Source: Euryarchaeota archaeon UBA136 | GTDB lineage: Archaea; Thermoplasmatota; Poseidoniia; MGIII; CG-Epi1 | Assembly: GCA_002506485.1 (NCBI GenBank) | Contig: DAXQ01000031.1 | Location: 1-32,707 of the forward strand | Length of the DNA: 32,707 bases | Direction: 5' to 3' | Shown: one piece after another, positions 1 to 8,061 of the stretch | Numbering within the stretch: the first letter of the stretch is position 1 | Layout: every line of letters starts with the position of its first letter | The notes under the pieces: generated by a model | Told to the model about the DNA's origin: nothing | The model's database searches: none | Seen by the model: only the letters and a program-made list of their open reading frames with translations | Translations under genes and position numbers: made by a program

Positions 1-73
1 ATTTGCATATTATCGCTGTCTCCACAGTGGTGTGTGGTATATAAAAGAGAAAAGGTCCTCAAGCCAACCCTTG

Positions 74-83
74 TATAATATAA
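74..83 (+). promoter_or_regulatory. TATA box for the TraB-family gene
   Basis: TATAATATAA lies about 30-39 bases before the ATG at 113, the spacing expected of an archaeal leaderless or short-leader transcript. A second match, TATATAAAAG at 38-47, could serve a transcript with a leader of about 40 bases. Both lie inside the longest possible reading frame (GTG at 32), which argues against that upstream start. Confidence 0.5.
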
Positions 84-112
84 CACTCCTTCATACTTAC
101 AGGTTGTTAATC

Positions 113-799
113 ATGTTAAATTTGATGCTTATCGGAACTGCACATGTTATCGATTTGAAGACTCCACTTGAGATATATATCAGGGAGTTTGAGCCACATG
201 CAGTAGCTCTAGAATTGGATAGGGAACGGTGGTTTGCACTTAACTCTGGAAAAAAGCGGTCCCGAGGTCCTATTTTTGTAAGAGTCTTGGCACGTTTACA
301 AGAATATCTGGGAGATACTTTTGGCAGTTCACCCGGTTCTGAGATGCTGGCTGCGGCAAAGATAGCGAGAACTATAGGGGCAGATGTTAATTTGATAGAC
401 AAACCAATAATCCCAACACTTAAGGGAGCATGGAAGAACATGCCATGGAATGAATTTTGGAATTTAATTATGGATAGCCTGATTTCCTTTGTTGGAGGCG
501 GAGATCTCAATCTAGACCAAAGTATGAAGACTGGTGATTTCTCAAAAGCGTTGGAGGAATTCTCTGAACGTTATCCTTCAATCAAGACCCAATTGATTGA
601 CAGGCGCGACGCTCACATGTCAGTTAGTCTGGTGAAACTTTTCCGAACAAAAAAATATGATAGGATTATTGCAGTTGTTGGTGAGGGCCATATAGAAGGA
701 ATAAGTACTAGATTATCATTCTTGAATCCAGAAATAGTTAGGCTCAAGGATTTGTTGCAGAGGAAAGGTAATAGTGTTTCCTTTTCGATAGAAGTCTAG
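113..799 (+). CDS. TraB/PrgY-family protein, short form
   Basis: This 228-residue protein resembles the TraB/PrgY/TIKI family, whose members are putative metalloproteases or pheromone-shutdown proteins; the archaeal role is unknown. Visible family motifs are the N-terminal GTAHV strand-turn, ALELDRERW, the RRDAHMS segment, and VVGEGHIEGI near the end, which supply the conserved His and acidic residues. The C-terminal membrane helices found in many archaeal TraB proteins are absent, so this is a soluble, single-domain version. ATG at 113 is chosen over GTG at 32 because TATA-like elements fall between them; ATG at 125 is also possible. The stop codon interlocks with that of the convergent PKD lipoprotein gene (shared CTAG at 796-799). 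Family assignment is good; function is not known. Confidence 0.72.
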   Translation: MLNLMLIGTAHVIDLKTPLEIYIREFEPHAVALELDRERWFALNSGKKRSRGPIFVRVLARLQEYLGDTFGSSPGSEMLAAAKIARTIGADVNLIDKPIIPTLKGAWKNMPWNEFWNLIMDSLISFVGGGDLNLDQSMKTGDFSKALEEFSERYPSIKTQLIDRRDAHMSVSLVKLFRTKKYDRIIAVVGEGHIEGISTRLSFLNPEIVRLKDLLQRKGNSVSFSIEV

Positions 800-2352
800 A
801 AATCGTAAGTAATAGCGAATCGATAATCCCAGTTAGCTTGAACTGGAGCTCCACTGTTGGTGAAAGCTATGGAGACATTGTATTCTCCAAGTTCTAATTT
901 TGCTTCATCATTAAATAACGTAACACCCCAACTGGCAGTTTCTCCGCCGCATCCCACGCTTCCTTCATTGCTCCCAATCTCACTCCCCGCTGAATCCTGA
1001 ACTGATATAGTATAATCAAGTTGACCACCCACACCAACACACCCGATTTCGCTGAAATCAATTTCAACAAGTGCTACAAAAATCTCGACATCCAGATTAT
1101 AATTTTCATCACTGTTTTGGATAACCAATGTTCCGTCCTGTCCTTCGTCTATGTAGTCCTCTGGAACCACCTGCAGAATTCTGGTTATTTCTCCTGTTTC
1201 ATCATTCTCGTCTGCTACTATCAAAGTGACATTGTAATAGCCACCAGTAGACCACGAGTATTCGGTTGAGGATTCATTTACGGTCCTCTCGATTCCGTCA
1301 CCAAAATCCCATTTGTATTCCTTTATTTCTCCATCGGGTCCACTGGAATCACTGGCATCTAGTGTAATATTGGAATTGGCTCTGACCTTTTCCACTTCAC
1401 TTCCACTGTCCTTGAAGACAAATTCAGCGGTTGGTCCCAGAGATTTGATATCAACACTCTTTGTAGTGGATCCCTCCTGTCCACTTCCATCTTCAACAGA
1501 CAATTTCACATTGTATGTTCCAGCCATTCCCCAACTATGCTGAGGTGATTTCAACGAAGATGTCTGGTTGTCACCAAAGTCCCAAAGATAATCCAAAGCT
1601 TCACCTTCAGGATCGTATGAATCCTCACCAGAGAATTGTATGGATTCTTGAGTAAAGACCGAGGTCGTATCGGCTTTGATTGAGGCTACGGGCGGCAAAT
1701 TTGTCACAGAGAAAGAATGAGTGACTGCACTGGACTCCCCATCTGAATCCTCGACCGTAAGCGTGACACTGTAATCGCCTTCATCCAGTTCCATCTCGAA
1801 TTTGCTCTGTTTGGAAGCAGTGTAAGTCGGCCCACCGACTTCACCCAAATCCCAGTTGTAGGATAATATGTCGTTGTCTGGATCGCTACTTGCCATCCCA
1901 TTGAACGTAACTTCCTTTCCTTCTGAGTATGCACCACCATTACTTGGAGTGGTTATTGTGGCTGTAGGTGGACGATTACCTGGTTCCACACTTATCACGA
2001 CTATATCCTGTCCTGTAAGTCCACTGGGGTCTCTGACCATCAATGTAAGAACTAAATCGTTTCCAGGCGTATCAATGACAACCAAATCTGACATCTTGGT
2101 ACTCAGGTCAACAGGACTTCCCAAACCTGATAATGTCCACATGTACTGCAAATCATCCCCATCAGGGTCGATTGAAGCCGAACCGTCAATCTGGAATGGT
2201 TTTCCTGCCTCCATAACAGATGCCTGTCTTGGCATCAGAATCAGAGCCTCAGGTGCACGGTTAGTTTCGCCATTTTCACTATCATCAAGGCACCCTCCAA
2301 AACAGATTACGACGACCATGAAAGCTGCTGCCAATGCCTGAATCTTCCGCAT
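796..2352 (-). CDS. PKD-repeat lipoprotein (four PKD domains)
   Basis: This 518-residue protein is predicted to be exported and lipid-anchored. Its N-terminus has a basic start (MRKIQ), a hydrophobic stretch, and Cys21 in a lipobox-like FGGC followed by acidic residues. Four PKD domains follow at about residues 35-125, 127-215, 217-302 and 304-397. They are marked by DPDGDD, DPDNDI, DPEGEA and GPDGEI, followed by W-D-F/L-G strands (the first reads YMWTLS). Residues about 400-518 form an unrecognised beta-rich domain. PKD domains usually mediate protein or glycan contacts at the cell surface. ATG at 2352 is preferred over 2373 because a TATA-like CTTAATAC (2374-2381) lies 22-29 bases upstream and the signal peptide then starts normally. 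It is the last of three genes on this strand. Ligand unknown. Confidence 0.82.
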   Translation of the reverse strand: MRKIQALAAAFMVVVICFGGCLDDSENGETNRAPEALILMPRQASVMEAGKPFQIDGSASIDPDGDDLQYMWTLSGLGSPVDLSTKMSDLVVIDTPGNDLVLTLMVRDPSGLTGQDIVVISVEPGNRPPTATITTPSNGGAYSEGKEVTFNGMASSDPDNDILSYNWDLGEVGGPTYTASKQSKFEMELDEGDYSVTLTVEDSDGESSAVTHSFSVTNLPPVASIKADTTSVFTQESIQFSGEDSYDPEGEALDYLWDFGDNQTSSLKSPQHSWGMAGTYNVKLSVEDGSGQEGSTTKSVDIKSLGPTAEFVFKDSGSEVEKVRANSNITLDASDSSGPDGEIKEYKWDFGDGIERTVNESSTEYSWSTGGYYNVTLIVADENDETGEITRILQVVPEDYIDEGQDGTLVIQNSDENYNLDVEIFVALVEIDFSEIGCVGVGGQLDYTISVQDSAGSEIGSNEGSVGCGGETASWGVTLFNDEAKLELGEYNVSIAFTNSGAPVQANWDYRFAITYDF

Positions 2353-2373
2353 CGGTTGCCCTAGATTGGCCAT

Positions 2374-2381
2374 GTATTAAG
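2374..2381 (-). promoter_or_regulatory. TATA-like box for the PKD lipoprotein
   Basis: On the minus strand CTTAATAC lies 22-29 bases before the ATG at 2352. It supports a leaderless start there. It is only a moderate match to the archaeal consensus. Confidence 0.35.
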
Positions 2382-2395
2382 AGTATGCGCTATGT

Positions 2396-2818
2396 TCAGA
2401 TTACTAAACTGTTTCGGATAGGTCTTTTCGCGCCGCAGGCCTCGCAGTGCAGGATCAGAGTTCTCGCGCTTCTTAAAAAAGCGGTATCGGGCCGGTTACA
2501 CTCCTGGCATACGACAAACGTGTCAATGTAGGAGCTGACCCGTTCTTTGATTTTCCTTTCAGGGACCCTACCTTGAAGCACCAATCTTCGGTTGTTGATT
2601 GAACCTGCCGTTCCTAGTTCTTGCAGTAGAAACTTATAGAGATGAGTCTCATCCCTTCTGAGACTGTCAACTATCTCTGTAAAGTTCCGAATTATAGTTT
2701 TTTTGCTACCTTCATGGAGAACCTCTGGAACGGGCGGGCTAAAACGCTCCGCATTACTCATAACGTCTTCCAAACCTTCTCTGGCCCTATCCAACAATTT
2801 TTGATAGTCTAAATCCAC
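2396..2818 (-). CDS. Translation initiation factor aIF2 subunit beta
   Basis: This 140-residue protein matches archaeal aIF2-beta, part of the heterotrimer that brings initiator Met-tRNA to the small ribosomal subunit. Its order is a helical N-terminus, the central eIF2-beta/eIF5 fold (RNFTEIVDSLRR, then YKFLLQELGTAGSI and RRLVLQGRV), and a C-terminal zinc ribbon with Cys104/Cys107 and Cys125/Cys128. Length is normal for the family. Translation appears to start at GTG 2818, with a GGGAG ribosome-binding site just upstream. The gene lies 39 bases after the glycosyltransferase gene and 43 bases before the PKD lipoprotein gene, all on the same strand, so some read-through is likely. Assignment is confident. 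Confidence 0.93.
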   Translation of the reverse strand: MDLDYQKLLDRAREGLEDVMSNAERFSPPVPEVLHEGSKKTIIRNFTEIVDSLRRDETHLYKFLLQELGTAGSINNRRLVLQGRVPERKIKERVSSYIDTFVVCQECNRPDTAFLRSARTLILHCEACGAKRPIRNSLVI

Positions 2819-2857
2819 AATCTCCCAAATGGTCCCTTTGTAAAGGTTTTCGTTTTA

Positions 2858-3868
2858 CTATGGCCTTCTTAGAAATCCATAAATGAGTCCCAAGGAGTAT
2901 CCAAAATGTTGAATAAACAGTACCATTGGAGCGTACGCCGCCTGTTTCAGTTTTTTGGTTTGATAACCCACAAGAAGCCCAGCCAGCCCTAATATGACAA
3001 AGTAGAGTCCGTTCAAGAACAAGGGGACAAGGATATCAAGTTCCCCAATCACAGGTATTTCCAGTTCTAGGTAAGATATGGAATAAAGTGACATTAGGAC
3101 TATGAAGGCCATCACAAAAGCGAAGTGTCGAATATCAAAACTTCCCGGATGCATTCGCGTGACCTGAGCCCTGGTCTTTCCATAGTTGAACATCTGTTTA
3201 AGGAAGGCAGCAGGTCGTGATCTACGGTGATGCCAGACAACCACGTCCGGTGCGTATAGGATTCTGTACCCCGCTTTATTCAGTCGGATGTCAAATTCAA
3301 CATCTTCCCCTGGCCATAGGCTATCATGAAATTTAACCTCTTGAACAACTTCTTTCTTTATTATGTAATTACAGGTGGGATTGTGTGCGATATCTCTGGC
3401 CATGGAATGTCCAACCGTATATCTGAACGAGAATAGGAACTTTGAACCGAATATTCTGCCAACAGCCTTAGCAAAAGGCAAACCTTGTTTTGGAGTATAG
3501 TTTGGTCCCCCTACCCCTATATATTTTTCGTTTTTGTGGAGATGTTTTACCCCGTTCCGTATCCAGTCTTCCCTCAGAATGGTATCATCATCAGTGAATG
3601 CGATTACACTTCCTTTAGCAACATCAGCCCCTATGTTCCTTTTTTGACCAGCGGGAACAGGATTGTATTTCACAGTTACATCTATTCCTTCTTCTTTTGC
3701 TTTTTTTGAATTCTTTTCCAGGAGGTGTGTAGATTTGTCACCGATAAATATTAACTCAAATTTATCTTTGGGATATTCTAGTTTGGCTACACTCTCCACC
3801 AGCCCTTTGATGAATTTGACTCCGCCTGTGGTAGGTATTACAATTGATACAAATGGTTCAGTTTCCAA
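2858..3868 (-). CDS. Family 2 glycosyltransferase with C-terminal membrane helices
   Basis: This 336-residue protein has a GT-A fold of family GT2. Seen in order: the N-terminal SIVIPTTGG strand, the nucleotide-binding region ending in KRNIGADVAKG, the metal/nucleotide motif FTDDDT (Asp93-95), and an acceptor-site GEDVEFDIRL (Glu188-Asp189) followed by VVWHHRR (213-216). Three hydrophobic segments, about 247-266, 280-302 and 313-331, anchor the C-terminus in the membrane. Such enzymes transfer a sugar from a nucleotide- or lipid-linked donor, here probably for surface glycans or N-glycosylation; the donor cannot be told from sequence. The start appears to be TTG at 3868, with GGAAGGA just before it and a good TATA box at 3907-3916. 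It heads the minus-strand group with aIF2-beta and the PKD lipoprotein. Confidence 0.86.
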   Translation of the reverse strand: METEPFVSIVIPTTGGVKFIKGLVESVAKLEYPKDKFELIFIGDKSTHLLEKNSKKAKEEGIDVTVKYNPVPAGQKRNIGADVAKGSVIAFTDDDTILREDWIRNGVKHLHKNEKYIGVGGPNYTPKQGLPFAKAVGRIFGSKFLFSFRYTVGHSMARDIAHNPTCNYIIKKEVVQEVKFHDSLWPGEDVEFDIRLNKAGYRILYAPDVVVWHHRRSRPAAFLKQMFNYGKTRAQVTRMHPGSFDIRHFAFVMAFIVLMSLYSISYLELEIPVIGELDILVPLFLNGLYFVILGLAGLLVGYQTKKLKQAAYAPMVLFIQHFGYSLGLIYGFLRRP

Positions 3869-3906
3869 GGTATTCCTTCCCGTGGTTAATCGGATTGAAT
3901 ATCCTC

Positions 3907-3916
3907 ATATAAAATA
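3907..3916 (-). promoter_or_regulatory. TATA box for the GT2 glycosyltransferase
   Basis: On the minus strand TATTTTATAT lies 39-48 bases before the TTG start at 3868. This would give a short leader carrying the GGAAGGA ribosome-binding site. The 154-base gap 3869-4022 separates two divergent genes and otherwise shows only weak TATA-like runs toward the plus-strand gene (around 3994-4003). Confidence 0.5.
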
Positions 3917-4022
3917 CTACTCAATTCTTTCCTTAACTCTTTAACGAGATCATAATCTTGCAATTTTAAACACGATATGTACCTCACCACAGATAGTTAA
4001 AGTAAGTTGTTACTAGGATTGT

Positions 4023-6947
4023 GTGGCACGGTTCCCTACACAACACAGCCGATTTGATGCCTTGATGCGTTTTCGCGTCCGGGAGGTCCTTCTGGTTTCC
4101 AGTCCTTATGACTATTTCACCTTAGAAGAAGATGGAAGGATAAATGAGACTATTCTGTTGGAATATAAACAATTGAGCCTTTCCTACGCACCCCGTATCA
4201 CTCACGTCACCACAGCAGAGGATGCCCTTCAAGCATTGAAGGAAAGACATTATGATTTGGTAATCACCATGTCTAGAGTTGGTGAGATGCTGGTTCATGT
4301 CTTCGGCAACAAAGCCAAAGAAATCCAAGAAGATATTCCTGTAGTATTGCTTGCCTATAATACTCGTGAACTGGCATTGTTCAAGAAAAGCCAGGGTATT
4401 GATCTGGTTTTCGTCTGGTCTGGCAATTCCCAGATTTTCCTTGCTATAATAAAAATTATTGAAGACTCAAGAAATGTAGAGGAAGATACCAGTATGGCCG
4501 ATGTTCCGGTTATCCTACTAGTCGAGGATTCAAGACGTTTCTATTCACTGTTTCTACCTCAATTATATCAGGAGTTGATGGAACAGACGGGCAATTTAGC
4601 TGGAGAGGGTCTGAGTCTGCATCACAAAGTTCTGAGACGAAGAGCTAGAGCTAAGATTCTGCTTGCGACAGACATGGAACAAGCTCAATATTTCTACAAA
4701 CAGTATTCCAAGCACATCATTGGATTGATAACAGACGCAGCTTATCCATGGAAGGATAAACATAATTCGAGTGCAGGTTCTGAACTGATAAAAATCGTTA
4801 AGCAGGATAATCTTGATGTCCCCATTATAATGCAATCTTCCCTACCCGAGAATAGGAAGATTGCTGAGGAACTTAATGCTGATTTCTTGGATAAATCTGA
4901 CTCTGGGTTGCTGAAGGGAATTAGGACTTTCATGCGTGAAAAAATGGGTTTTGGGGATTTCGTGTTTCGCGATTCAGAGGGTAGCGAAGTTGGCAGGGCA
5001 AAAGATATTGAGGAAATGATAGACCTTCTTCCTTACATTGATTCCAATTCTTTAAAATATCATGGAGAACATCACGACTTCTCAAGATGGTTCCGAGCAC
5101 GAACGGAATTTGATTTAGCCAAAGCTCTGCGGCCAAAGAAAGTTGGCGATTTTGAAGATATGGAAGAAGCTAGAACGTTTCTTCTCACAATGATGCGAGA
5201 TTTCCAGAGCCAGAATCAGAGAGGGGAGGTAGCTGACTTCTCGCTCAAGGTACTGGATATTGGTCGTGATTTCTTAAGAATCGGAGGCGGATCACTAGGT
5301 GGTAAAGGGCGTAGTCTTGCCTTTTTCCATTCACTCCTGTCGTCATCAGATATTTCATCTGAATTTCCAGACGTCAAAATCAGTGTTCCTCCATGCGCTG
5401 TGATTGGAACATCCGTTTTTGATGAATTTATGACGAATGAGCAGGTTTCTTCGATAGCCTATTCAGACACGTCTCAAATTGATGACAAAGATATAGCTAC
5501 AGAATTCTTGAAGATAGATCTACCAGATTCAATTTACGAGGACGTAAAATCTTTTTCAGATAGGATAGAATATCCTGTTGCGATTCGCTCATCAAGTTTG
5601 CTTGAGGATTCTCAGCACCAACCGTTTGCCGGAGTCTATGAAACCTATATGCTATCCAATAATCATCCTGATCCAAAGATCCGGCTACAGAATATCTGTG
5701 ATTCCATAAAATTGGTTTACGCATCGGTATTTTACAAGAATTCCAAATCGTATATTGCCTCAACGCCCAACAGTATAGAGGAGGAAAAAATGGCAGTCGT
5801 AATTCAGCAGGTGGAAGGGCAGAAACATGGCGACGCTTTTTACCCTACCTTTTCCGGAGTTGCCCGATCAAGAAATTTCTATCCTCTTGGCGATGCCTTG
5901 CCTGAAGAAGGGGTAGTTGCGGTGGCCTTAGGTCTGGGAAAAGCAGTTGTGGAGGGAGAAAAAGTTTTTAGATTTTCACCGAGTCACCCTGAACAGCAGT
6001 TTCAGTTTGCCACAACTGAAGATTACTTGCGTTCATCCCAGAGAGAATTCTGGGCCGTTGATATGTCAAGGACTGAAACCGTGTTAGGCACCCAATCGGC
6101 GAAAAACCTGTCCCATCTGGATTTGTCCAAAGCTGAAATGGACAGACAATTGCACCCTATAGGTTCTGTTTATTCGCCGGAAAATGATGCTATCTACGAC
6201 GGATTGTCAAGGAGAGGAGTAAGATTAGTGACTTTTGCAGGCGTTACTAAGCATGAGCAATTCCCATTGTCGGGAATTATCAATTTTTTCTTGGGAGTGG
6301 CCGAGGAGGGTTTCAGTGGCCCCGTAGAAATTGAATTCGCGGTTACGATTGACCCCCTATCAAAGTCAAGGCGCTTCTCATTTCTCCAAGCCCGTCCTTT
6401 GGTCTGGGAACCTATCGATATCGAGATTGATATTGGGAGTCAGGCCGGTAAGGTAATGTGCCGTTCGGATAGTGCATTGGGGAACGGCTTAATCGAGGAT
6501 ATAAGGGATGTACTATACATTCATCCCTGTGGTTTTGTAAGAGGTGAAACCGAAGATATTGTAGAGAAACTGGAAGAATTGAACAATAAGTTGATAAGTT
6601 CAGGAAATCCATATTTGTTGATTGGACCGGGTCGCTGGGGCTCAACGGATAAGTGGCTGGGAATACCTGTCCGATGGGCTCAGATATCAGGTGCTTCTAC
6701 AATTATAGAATGTGAGATGAGCGATTATCCTGTTGAAGCTTCTCAGGGAACCCACTTCTTCCAGAACATTGTTTCATTCGGTGTCGGGTACCTGACTTCT
6801 GATTCCAGTGATATCAAATGGGATATTTTGGATAAGCAAGAGAAGAAGGGAGTATATGGCCCGATTAAGCATGTTAGATTTTCCAAACCCTTGCACGTCA
6901 TGCTGGACGGTCAGACAAGCAAGGCTGCAGTTATTGTGGCAGACTGA
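4023..6947 (+). CDS. Receiver-domain PEP synthase/PPDK-like ATP-binding protein
   Basis: This 974-residue multidomain protein begins at a GTG. Residues about 18-150 form a degenerate receiver-like domain: the usual phospho-Asp position reads ITMSRVG. Residues about 160-305 form a second receiver with the key set present: Glu168-Asp169, Asp238 in GLITDAAYPW, Ser272 and Lys291, plus an unusual insertion around 180-210. Residues about 408-795 match the ATP-binding half of PEP synthase/pyruvate phosphate dikinase: GGKGRSL (Lys428), VAIRSSSLLEDS (Arg522), GVYET, and FLQARPL (Gln789-Arg791). The swivelling phospho-His domain and PEP/pyruvate barrel are missing. In their place, residues 800-974 carry a block with GPGRWGS (869-874) and SQGTHFFQN that I recall from Bacteroidota homologues. 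It probably transfers phosphate under receiver control; the substrate is unknown. Bacterial origin is likely. Confidence 0.8.
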   Translation: MARFPTQHSRFDALMRFRVREVLLVSSPYDYFTLEEDGRINETILLEYKQLSLSYAPRITHVTTAEDALQALKERHYDLVITMSRVGEMLVHVFGNKAKEIQEDIPVVLLAYNTRELALFKKSQGIDLVFVWSGNSQIFLAIIKIIEDSRNVEEDTSMADVPVILLVEDSRRFYSLFLPQLYQELMEQTGNLAGEGLSLHHKVLRRRARAKILLATDMEQAQYFYKQYSKHIIGLITDAAYPWKDKHNSSAGSELIKIVKQDNLDVPIIMQSSLPENRKIAEELNADFLDKSDSGLLKGIRTFMREKMGFGDFVFRDSEGSEVGRAKDIEEMIDLLPYIDSNSLKYHGEHHDFSRWFRARTEFDLAKALRPKKVGDFEDMEEARTFLLTMMRDFQSQNQRGEVADFSLKVLDIGRDFLRIGGGSLGGKGRSLAFFHSLLSSSDISSEFPDVKISVPPCAVIGTSVFDEFMTNEQVSSIAYSDTSQIDDKDIATEFLKIDLPDSIYEDVKSFSDRIEYPVAIRSSSLLEDSQHQPFAGVYETYMLSNNHPDPKIRLQNICDSIKLVYASVFYKNSKSYIASTPNSIEEEKMAVVIQQVEGQKHGDAFYPTFSGVARSRNFYPLGDALPEEGVVAVALGLGKAVVEGEKVFRFSPSHPEQQFQFATTEDYLRSSQREFWAVDMSRTETVLGTQSAKNLSHLDLSKAEMDRQLHPIGSVYSPENDAIYDGLSRRGVRLVTFAGVTKHEQFPLSGIINFFLGVAEEGFSGPVEIEFAVTIDPLSKSRRFSFLQARPLVWEPIDIEIDIGSQAGKVMCRSDSALGNGLIEDIRDVLYIHPCGFVRGETEDIVEKLEELNNKLISSGNPYLLIGPGRWGSTDKWLGIPVRWAQISGASTIIECEMSDYPVEASQGTHFFQNIVSFGVGYLTSDSSDIKWDILDKQEKKGVYGPIKHVRFSKPLHVMLDGQTSKAAVIVAD

Positions 6948-8027
6948 TTATTCCCAGTAGATTATTTCTATCTTAATCGTATATTCTGGATTTCCTCTTT
7001 CATGATCAACTACAAACCACCAGTCCCCTAATTCATTCATTTCATCAAACCAAGCACGATCAGTGCTATTATAGTAGTCTAGAACTATACGGTTTGCTTG
7101 TTCTCTCTGGCTGGAGTCATGTGTGGAATTCTTGGCAACACATTCATTACATTCATCATCAGGATCAGTGCTTTCATCTTGGTCGGGATTTCTTTCTTGG
7201 GAGGTGTTGTACAAGTATAGGTCCAAGTCACTAGTATGAGCTGCTCCGGCGTCGTATTCCAGAGTAGCCCGGATATATCTGGCCGGCAGGCCATAAACTT
7301 GGGTAAGATGTTCCTGTTGCCCCGAGCCTATGGTTCTAGTGTCAGTATATTCATAGTTGATACGGATTTCTACGTCATCAGAATAACTGGCCTCATCCAT
7401 CTCTCCCATTTCGTTGGTTATTCTAACCTTCACAGTGTATATCCCGGAATCAAATTCCCATGAGGTCTCAGGCTCAGTTGTTTCCTCGTCCGCGTAGAAT
7501 CCCTCTGCGGAGTCATAAGAGAAATCCCATTCGTATTTGGTGATAGTACTATCAGAGACGGAATCAGTGGCTGAGAATGCAAATGTCACTTGTTCTTCCC
7601 CAGTCACTTTTGAATCAGTTTCGTCGTCAGTAGTAATGATTGCCCTAATCTCACTCGTAGCTTCTTGGATAGTAACTTTAGTGGTTGCCGTACTAAACTC
7701 ATTTCCATCGGTCACGGTGAGTGTTACAGTATAGGCGCCCTCATCTTCGTATGAATGTGTTATCTGTCCATTATTTGCTATATTGCCGATTATACTTTCA
7801 TCCTTTCCATCGTTTTTATCAAAGTCCCAAAAATACTCTAGAACATCACCATCTGGATCGCTACTGCCCTTTCCCGTGAACACTATCTCTTGATTCGGTT
7901 CGAAGTTAGAACCACCTTCTGAGTTTGCAGAAGCTTGTGGTGCCCTGTTTACATCCTCTTCATCAAGGAAATCCAGACATCCTGAGAAGATGACGATTCC
8001 TACAATCAGCAAAGGCAAGCATCTCAT
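6948..8027 (-). CDS. PKD-domain lipoprotein with acidic C-terminal beta domain
   Basis: This 359-residue exported lipoprotein starts with MRCLPL, a hydrophobic stretch and lipobox FSGC (Cys17), followed by an acidic linker. Two PKD domains follow: about 30-125 (SSDPDGD, EYFWDFD) and 127-225 (KYEWDFS, GIYTVKVRI). The C-terminus, about 230-359, has a jelly-roll look (DLDLYLYNTS, WWFVVDHERG), similar to pre-peptidase C-terminal or P-type domains. It carries an acidic loop with a Cys-X2-Cys pair (ECNEC) that might form a disulfide or bind metal. ATG at 8027 is chosen because it begins the signal peptide and has a TATA box 22-29 bases upstream; the longer frame to 8156 would run into the neighbouring gene. 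The stop abuts the convergent gene's stop with no gap. Function presumably surface binding. Confidence 0.8.
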   Translation of the reverse strand: MRCLPLLIVGIVIFSGCLDFLDEEDVNRAPQASANSEGGSNFEPNQEIVFTGKGSSDPDGDVLEYFWDFDKNDGKDESIIGNIANNGQITHSYEDEGAYTVTLTVTDGNEFSTATTKVTIQEATSEIRAIITTDDETDSKVTGEEQVTFAFSATDSVSDSTITKYEWDFSYDSAEGFYADEETTEPETSWEFDSGIYTVKVRITNEMGEMDEASYSDDVEIRINYEYTDTRTIGSGQQEHLTQVYGLPARYIRATLEYDAGAAHTSDLDLYLYNTSQERNPDQDESTDPDDECNECVAKNSTHDSSQREQANRIVLDYYNSTDRAWFDEMNELGDWWFVVDHERGNPEYTIKIEIIYWE

Positions 8028-8048
8028 ACCATCTAATTCTAGTATGCT

Positions 8049-8056
8049 ATTATAAA
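8049..8056 (-). promoter_or_regulatory. TATA box for the second PKD lipoprotein
   Basis: TTTATAAT on the minus strand lies 22-29 bases before ATG 8027, in the 34-base gap after the endonuclease IV-like gene. It gives this gene its own leaderless promoter and fixes the start. Confidence 0.6.
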
Positions 8057-8061
8057 TCAGT

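Noticed and set aside
32..112. Upstream GTG start for the TraB-family gene
   Set aside because: It would place two TATA-like elements inside the coding region and add residues with no family similarity.
1868..2341. Plus-strand reading frame across the PKD lipoprotein
   Set aside because: It is a shadow of the repeat-rich coding strand, with no promoter, no ribosome-binding site and no recognisable protein.
4023..6947. Complete PEP synthase or pyruvate phosphate dikinase
   Set aside because: Only the ATP-binding region is present; no phospho-His motif (GGMTSHAA-like) or PEP-binding barrel is visible.
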